DNA from: Bradysia coprophila
Lineage: Eukaryota; Arthropoda; Insecta; Diptera; Sciaridae
Reading direction: 5' to 3'
Length of the DNA: 64,000 nucleotides
NCBI RefSeq assembly: GCF_014529535.1
Contig: NW_023503329.1
Span: 124,001-188,000 of the forward strand
Shown here one piece after another: positions 34,701 through 43,700 of the stretch; the stretch's first letter is position 1, and every line of letters starts with the position of its first letter. The translations under genes were made by a program, and so were the position numbers. Under the pieces are notes generated by a model. That model did not search any database. It had not been told where the DNA came from and was given only the letters and a program-made list of their open reading frames with translations.

Positions 34701-37700
34701 GAGCCGTTTTAAGCCGGCTCAAGCCGATTTTTTCGCCGCCGCCGAGAAATTTTTTTCGGCTAGCCGCCGCCGAGGTTTCTCCGTCGGCGCTCATGCCTGA
34801 TTAGGTAATGTCCCTTCGTATTTTTAATAACAACACACACCGTCAACGGGCTTTTCGCCTAACTCACTGAATGACATTACCAACGAACATGTAACACAAA
34901 GAGACGTTATCGGTACTAAATCCAAGACGCAACCTACTAACCGATTCAATCAGATGTCATTATTGTGGGCAACAACCGGATGAAGCGAATTATTTGTGTT
35001 GCGGTTGAGTTTCGAACGCACAACTAGAAACTCAATAGTTCAATGTAAAGTCTCGACTTACACACTGTGCTGTTGATGGACTATTTTAGGGAAAATGTTT
35101 TCCTATTTTTTGAAAAATTTTCATCAATTTTCCGGATTTTTCTAAAAAATTTCCATGTTTTATCGAAAAAAACATGGGGAAATTTTGGGGAAAATAGTCC
35201 GTTTCAATTAGAAACTTTCAAAACAGATCGATGATTGGTATTGTGTGACCAGTACTTTTGTTTGTTGTAAAAGTTTTCGGACTTTTGCACGAAACCAAGC
35301 ACCAGTTAGAGAGCGTTTCAAAGATAAACAAAGAAGAATGGAAAATTGTTTTCCCAGAAATTCTCTAACTCATTCGAATTAATAGAGCTGAAGGACTTCA
35401 ACTCTTTTTTGGAGGAACCTCACATATAATGTACGTATGGGACAAATGTTAGAAATTTCTTCTTGTGTGATCATTGATCAAAGCTTCGTCTCTCATTAAA
35501 TATCTCGTAAGACACTCCATTTCCATCAATTGTCCTGTAAAGACATACTCGTCCCTTTTTACGCATAGGCATGTTTTACCCCTGGTTTTCTTTGTCACCT
35601 CATCACAATCTTGGGATGACTTGCGAAACTTAAGTGACGATGACTCTTCAAATCTGTCGGCAACTTTTGGTGAAATGTACATTAAGCTAACCTCGTAGCT
35701 GCTAAAAACTAAGTAGTATGACATGGTCCTAGCTTCCAACACAACAGTTTGATTGTATACATATATGAAAAACGATGACGCCATTCGCACTGAATATTTG
35801 TGTTTTCCAATCATTGTAATCACTCACACAAGTGCATTGAATCTATTTGACTAAATCATACAATAATTTCTACCAATAGACTTTTATCGTAAATCAAAAT
35901 AAATGGCCTTAATTCGCCAAATAATAACACAAGAGAGACATTCCACAAAAAAGGGCGTCATCGATATATTTACGAGATAGTGCCGAACTGATTACGTTTT
36001 TATTTACATAACCACGAATAATTTTTTTTTTCCTTCCAAAATATTATATGTGTTGTGTCATCATCATCGATATAAGGCGATACAGAAAATGTTACAAGTT
36101 ATTAAATACGGACAATATTTTTCTGTATACAAATGTTATTCAAATTTATCATCAATCACATTCCAAATCCTCTAAGACCCTTAAACTTTTTTTTTCACGT
36201 TGTTATCAATGTCAATAATGACAAAAAAAAAATTCAATCGAAGATTGGTGATGGCGATAAAAGTTGTCATTTTTGTTAAACGTAAAATTTTAACTTCTTT
36301 AAAGGCAAACGATTTTTAATTTGGACCAAGTGTCGCACGAAATCGTTAAAGAACTTTCATTTAATTATTAATTGAATTCTTGCAACATGGTGATACTTGA
36401 ATCTCTCGTAAATTGACACGGGACGTTATAATCGACTATAAAATTGCTTCCAAAAAAACGATGTAATTTCTTTCAAAACAGACTTTATTGCCTGCCCCAT
36501 GGAAAAGTTGACCATTACATAGCAGTTTGCGCCTTACGAAAATGATCCATTACATACAAAGATTTTTTTCGCATTTTTAACATGCATTTAACGTGTAATA
36601 TTCAACTTTTGCATGGGTCAGTAGATCAGACTACATTGGATGCTGTTACGTAATTCATTCATTCGAAAACCACTTTGTAATGCTCGCAAAATTACCCGTG
36701 TGTTTTTGAGCAATTTGCTTCAGTTACTTTTTTCGACAAGTGCAGTTGAATACTTCGTCTTCGGCTCGGATATACAAACTCTACCCTTGTCGAAAGGACA
36801 GCAACCGAAGTTTGTTGCTCAAAAAACACACTTATGAGTTTACTTTCATCACAAAATTCTTACCTCTTGTAATAAATTACTTTCGCAGCATGTAATATAA
36901 TCTACTGTTTACGTAAGTGTGGGATGTGTGGGATGTCGGGATATTATTATCAACATGTTAGAAATTGGCTTGTTTCGTCAACGTATCGGTCGTATTTGTA
37001 AATTTCCAGCCTGTTCGGTTGTGAATACTTGTAGAATCGAAAACTTTGGAAAAATGTGACTTACTTACATTTACGCTCTTGAGAGAGCTGGAAAATTGGT
37101 CTCGTTAATGGACATATTTAGTCCTCCAAGAAAGTGTAGACCGGCTAGTTAAATAGTATGACAGCATTTACCCATTTACTCAGTATCTAACAGATCTTTT
37201 GATTCTAATTTTTGTGGGATTTTGATTCGAATTTACCCTCTGTTGTGACAGCAACACTCGAATGGCTTCTTGTAAATATACTGACCACTGTGAGTTCAAA
37301 GTTTAAGAAAATGAAACTCCCCCGATGAGTCAATAATATATTAATAGCAGCTCTTATGGCACGTAAATTTCCATAACTTTACAAAAATTCGCTCATAAAA
37401 TACAAATGATTTTACGGACAGAATTTTATTGAAAGCAAAAACCACCAGGCATAATAACGAAAATTGGAAATTGGTGTAGGGCAAGGCAGCTCTCTAGCAA
37501 CCGCATAAAGGTTGTCATTAAAATTAGGAGTGTGCCTCCAATGTAAACAAAAGAAATCGTTGTTCGTTAACATAAAACTAGGCCCCACCACTTGGGTGGG
37601 TCGTTTCCCTTGACTGACTATCAATACTTTCCATAATTCCAGTCCCAGTTGTCTTACCATTTTTAAAAAAGCTGTTGTTTTGAAAAACACAAAATTATAG

Positions 37701-40700
37701 TCAGATGAAAAAGCCTCTTAGTCTCTTTGCTACATCATCACAACGCTTTTAAAATGGCATATTTCTTGCCTACCTCTTGAATAAATTAAACTCGTGTGAA
37801 TTACGGCCCTCGCTTCGCTCTGGCCGCAAAGTTCACACTCGTTCAAACATTTTAGGAACGAAAAAATATTTTTAATAATTAAGAATTTCACGCAAAAATT
37901 GTCGTATATCCCAGATTACTAGTCCAATTAAATTCCAATGTTCGAGTTTAACCACATGAATTACGCTACTGGTCGAAATTGATTTTTGAAGCCTCTGAGA
38001 ATTGCTCGAGCTATCGGTTTCTCAAGCAAACAAGCAAAAACTCTTTTGGGAAGTACTTCTTAATTGTTACACCAAAAATCCAGAATTTCACAACTCGTCA
38101 AATAAGAAATTTTTCTGGAAATCCGTTGCAAAAATGTCGTGGTATAACAAGTTATGTTTACAATTACTCCAAACTCACTACTCCAATATCATTCTCTGTC
38201 AATTAAAACAAAAAAATTGAAAATCGGGTAAAAATTACCCAAGTAATCGCGCGGTAACAAGAGAAAGCGTCTGTGTAGAATTTCTCCCATCTCGTTTTTC
38301 GAACATTATCCATCTGCAAACTCAGCCTCAAGAGTTTCAATCTTCGTCGATTAAGACAAAATCTTTGAAAATCTGATAAGAATTAGGGAAGTTATCGCGG
38401 TAACAAGTAAAAAAATCTCTTGAGAATTACTCCAATCTCATTACTCCAATATTGCCCATCTACGAACTTAACCTCATGATTTCCATTCTCCGTCGATTAA
38501 AACCAAAATTTTGCAAATAGGTAAAGAATTACTCGAGTTATCGAGTCCACAAGTGTACGGACGTTTTCGGCATTTAACGTTTTTTGCCAATGTAGAACAT
38601 TTTGAAAATATCAAAGTAAACTTAGCGTTACGGACATTTAAGGGTATTTTCTTTCATAAGACCCTGACTTTCAGTCAAGGGAATTATTTATAATTTCTTA
38701 GATCTGGCATTGAAGTGATATTTTTGTGATGTTTCGTTTTATGAAAATTTGTAAGCAATTTTTAAGTTAAGGCCTACAACGAAAAGCGAAGGTAAAATTG
38801 CTGAGTATAGACTCGAAATAATGCCATCTCTTCACAACGACATTAGCCTATAATGTTTCATAGGTTGGAAGTAGTAGATTCATGTCAAATTAACCCGTTC
38901 GCTAGGATTCGAATTTCTGATTTATTTTATTCTACCAAAAAAGTAGAGGTTCAAGGGCTCCGTTGAGTTCACTTAAATAATTTAATAACGAAGCTTCTGA
39001 ATCTCTTAAATCATTCGAAATCGGCTAAACTTAGATACCCAAAAATGTAGAGTGAGTCCCACAAAACAGGTCAATTACATGTCAAAGTATTTTACTATCC
39101 GCGATGCCTTCTAAAAACCAAATTATCAACCAAATAAAACAATTCTCAACATCCGCCTAAATAATGATTCAATCGAAACAGTAAATGGAAAATCATCCCC
39201 CCATGTCATCATAACGTTTCGATAAGAAACGGAAAAAAAATGCGCAAATCGTCATGACTCTCTTGATTAAAAAACGAATTCACGTGAATCTGAAGTGTAT
39301 TGTATGAGACATGCGATACTCTACAAATAGCGAATAAAAAAGACCTTGATACTAGGCCGAATAAGTCCAATTAAAAAGAAAAAATCAAATCAAATCAAAT
39401 AAATCGATGACATACCATCACCGTGGTTTAGTGTGGTATGTAAGTATACTTACATATCGTCGATGAACTTTTAACTTACTCCATTAAAAACATTGATTGG
39501 TATCTGGGAACTTTTTATAATCATAAATTGAATGATTAATTATAGAAATTGCAAACCATATTTCCAGAAATATTGGAAAATGTTACCTCAAATATGCGAT
39601 AACACCATCAAACACTTAATCACGTTTTTCGATTCTCTTTTTTTTTTGTATTTTATTTGTGTAATCTATCGAGCTTTAAACAAGACCTATTCGAAACGTA
39701 AAGACAGCTTTAAAATAACAGAACAGATTTTGTTGTAATGATATTATAGATAGGTGTGTAACACGGCTTATAATGCGTATTAAAGAATAAGATAAGCATC
39801 TTAATTAAAACAGTATGACCATGTTTACTTTTACGATAAAAAGTGGATTATGGACTGAAGGATTTTCGGTATAAAAATTTTTCATTTTTTTTTTGTTTTC
39901 CGATTCAGGTATCGGGTGTTTTGTATAATCATGCATAACGTATTGTTCGATTTCGAACGTAATTGTAATTTATAAGCCTTTCAATTTCAACAAGGAAATG
40001 TTTAAGTTGTTGAGTTGCTACGGGGCTTGTAGGACGCGATTGATTAGACGCAATTTCTCTATTTTTAGTGTGGAATGATGGGTTTATAAGAACAAAGTTG
40101 GAAACTATTTTAAGTTGATTTTCGAGAATTGGTCGAGAGTTAAAACTCGTTGATTGAGAAAGTTTACCGATGTTGTTAATTGGATCAGTCAAAAACACTC
40201 AAAAGAGTAAAAGTGACGCAAGTCCTTGTGCATACTTCCAAAACAACTGATATCGCTGGAGGTGACGCATTCTGCGCTTGTAAGCAAAAACTGTAACAGC
40301 AAAAATTTAACCAAAGTAATTCTAGAAACAAAATTTTACCAAAAAAAGTTTGCGTCATCAAGTGGCAGATGATTCGGACGTATTAGGACGTATTCTTGCC
40401 TATTTTAAAAAATTTCTTAAAAGTACTTTCCTCAACATCTGCCACTTGTGACGCAAATTTTTTTTGGTAAAATTTTGTTTTTAGTTGTTTTGGAAGTATG
40501 CACAGGGACTTGCGTCACTTTTACTCTTTTGAGTGTTTTTGACTGATATCAGTTCTTTTGGAAGAATTAGTAGATTGTTATATTTAAAAAATTTAAAAAA
40601 TTTGGAAATTTTTTGAAAATTGAAAAAAATTGAAAAATTTAAAAAATTTTGAAAAATTTGAAAATTTTGGAAAATTTAAAAAATTTAAAAATTTTAAAAA

Positions 40701-43700
40701 AATTTGAAAAATTTAAAAATTTTAAAAAAATTTGAAAAATTTCAAAAAAATTCAAAAATTTCAAAAAATTTCAAAAAATTTTGAAAAATTTAAAAAAAAA
40801 TTGAAAAATTTAAAAAATTTCAAAAAATTTCAAAAAATTTCAAAAAATTTCAAAAAATTTCAAAAATTTCAAAAAATTTGAAAAAAATTTAAAAAATTTT
40901 GAAAAATTTAAAAAAAATTTGAAAAAAATTTGAAAAATTTAAAAAAAAATTGAAAAATTAAAAAAAATTTAAAAAAAAATTGGAAAAATTTAAAAAATTT
41001 AAAAAATTAAAAAAAAATTTGAAAAATTTAAAAAAATAAAAAAATTTGAAAATTTTTTTAAATTTTTCAAAATTTTGAAAAATTTGAAAAATTTAAAAAA
41101 TTTGAAAAATTTAAAAAATTTAAAAAATTTAAAAAATTTAAAAATTTAAAAAATTTAAAAATACTAAATTTAGGAAGAGCAGAGCTTACCAAAAGCGAAC
41201 AAATTTGTTCTACCATACCCACCCATCCACACACACACACTTAAAGGTGTTCTTATATGGGGCCTATATGGGAACTTCGAGGAGGCCTAGCTCCGAAACG
41301 AGGCCGGTTCCCCCCATTTTTTTTTCTGGAATGTCTTAGAATGACGACTAGAATCTACTCCCAAAATTTCAACAAAATCTAAAGAAGACTTTAGAAGATA
41401 GGAAACACGGACGGTCGGACGGACGGACGGACTAACAAAGTAACGTAGGATTTTTTCATTTCGTTTAAAGTACTGAAATTGACCAAAATGTATGGAAATG
41501 GGGCTTCCTGGAAGATTTTTTGCGTGGCCAAATTTTACACTGCAAGAACGTGTGATAGCCCGTTGAACTCGTACGGACGCCTAGTTTTTTTAATGGTAAT
41601 TTGGAGTCATTTGTATTTGAATTGTAGAACTTCAATATTTGCTGTATATATGGTTCTGCAGTCTACGACAAAAAATTTTTTTTTTAATTTTTTCTAGTAA
41701 TAGGACTTGCGTCACGGGCGCTATGCTAACGCGCGCCCATGATTTCTTTAAGTGTGTAAACGTACTTGTTCGTTCTATCACTGCGTTGAGAATTTCCATT
41801 GGTTCAACCAATTTGGTTGAAACGAATCCCAATATTGCTACGCAGTAGAAAACTTAACTTCGATTCATGACTAAGGATTAAGCTCTCAATGATTTTTCAG
41901 CAACGACTAACCTGTTCTTAGAGACTGTTCACAGCTAACGTTACACGATTAGGGTGAGAGAGTGTTCAACAAAAAGTTGTGTGTTCTTACATATTTGGGC
42001 GAATTTTGACGATGGGCGAGATTGCGAAAAAATCTGTAAAATAGCGTGACGTCAATTGTGAACGGCCCCTTGTTTAAAACTGACCTACATCAATCAGAAC
42101 TGTAACATTCCTGTTGAGTGGTTGTGGTAACGGAACAGTGTTGAGCGATGAAGAATTTTTTATCAATTTTATTTACATTTACTGACACCGCAGATCAATT
42201 GTTTACGCCACTATCGATTCTAGTTGTGATTTAGCTTGAATTATGATTTCCTAATTTTCGATTGTAGAGCTTGATCACTCGAAATACTCTGGACAGCATT
42301 GTATTCGAATGAGCAACTAAATGTGTTGAGTGCAAGCAGCTTTATTGTTGTGGTTTGTCAGAGTATAACTTGGAGACCACCCAAAAATACATCACCAGCT
42401 GTGTCGGTCATTTTTAGTAAAAATAGTTATGTATGTAACTGAGGCGATAAATATGCTTTTTAGGTATTAGATTTGAATGTGCAATAGAACGTGTGCCTGA
42501 CGTATCATAGGTAATTCCAACAAGAACGAAGTTTACGGTTGAGTTGGAATTTTCTGTTTTCCCCGGGTGGAACACAACGTTTCCCATGTGTGATTGGTGT
42601 AGTAGTTAGCCGTCTTTTTGCACGAAACGCCATACCATTTTTGAAAATATAAACAGAGTGACAGTTTGAGTGAGAAAAGTTCTATTTTCTATCCACGGTA
42701 GAAAAAGTGATGCCTTTTTCTCACTAGAAATGTCATTCTACCAATCGTCAACAAAACACAATTTTCTCAGGACTCTTTTGGGGGAGGTGTGTGGCCACTT
42801 AGCTCATTCCTTGGAATCTCTAGTCAAACGAGTTGACTTTCCTGAACATTTTTTCTCCAGACTGTTTTGTTTTAACGAGTCAGTGAAAACACTTTCGCAA
42901 TTATTCATCGACAAACAGACCTAATTTTAAACCAAAAATATTGAATTTCACCAAGCATTTGTATTCCTGCCATGCAAATCTCAAATACCAAGTCCAAAAA
43001 AAAAAATCTCTCCAACCAATATTAACACATAAATATAAAAATTGTGTCGAAATAGCATCGGAATGAAATTCTCAATATTTTTTAGACTATTCGGCTTCTG
43101 ATAATGTCAATATCTTGTAATCAATCAATATAATATTTATCGATATCACCGTCGTCGTTATAATAATTTTTTTTTTCGCTGTCCAAAATGTATATCTTAC
43201 ATATGTTCCATATAAAATATACACAACCATACAACACTTGAGCCATGTTGTTCATCTAGGTGTATATTGTACGGCATTATTACCTATTTGCCACTGAATC
43301 ATAAATAAATTTTTATTTGAAATGGGCATGAAAGACTGCTAATTAAGTGTATCTGAAGCAGATTAAAATGTAATTGATGTTGGCCGCAATATTTATGGTG
43401 AATTCTGATAAGGACGATGTATAATATGATTCGAATATCACACATTTCATATTTTAGCAGCCACTTTTACGATTATTATGAAAATTGATAAAATGAAAAC
43501 GAGGGAGAGGGGAGAAAGAACTACAACAACAAAATAATGAAATAATAATAAAAAAAAAATTCCTCGTTATTTATAGCATCACCACGTATCTGGCCGTTTT
43601 ATCCGCATCCGTATGGCGGTTATTTGCTTCCGGGATGTAATTCGAAGCGAAAAGGTGGACAAGTTAGATTTACGCCGCAGCAAACGCAAAATTTAGAAAG

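Noticed and set aside
42670..42924. 84 aa plus-strand frame in Hhex intron 1
   Set aside because: No recognisable motif or splice context; composition fits chance in AT-rich DNA.
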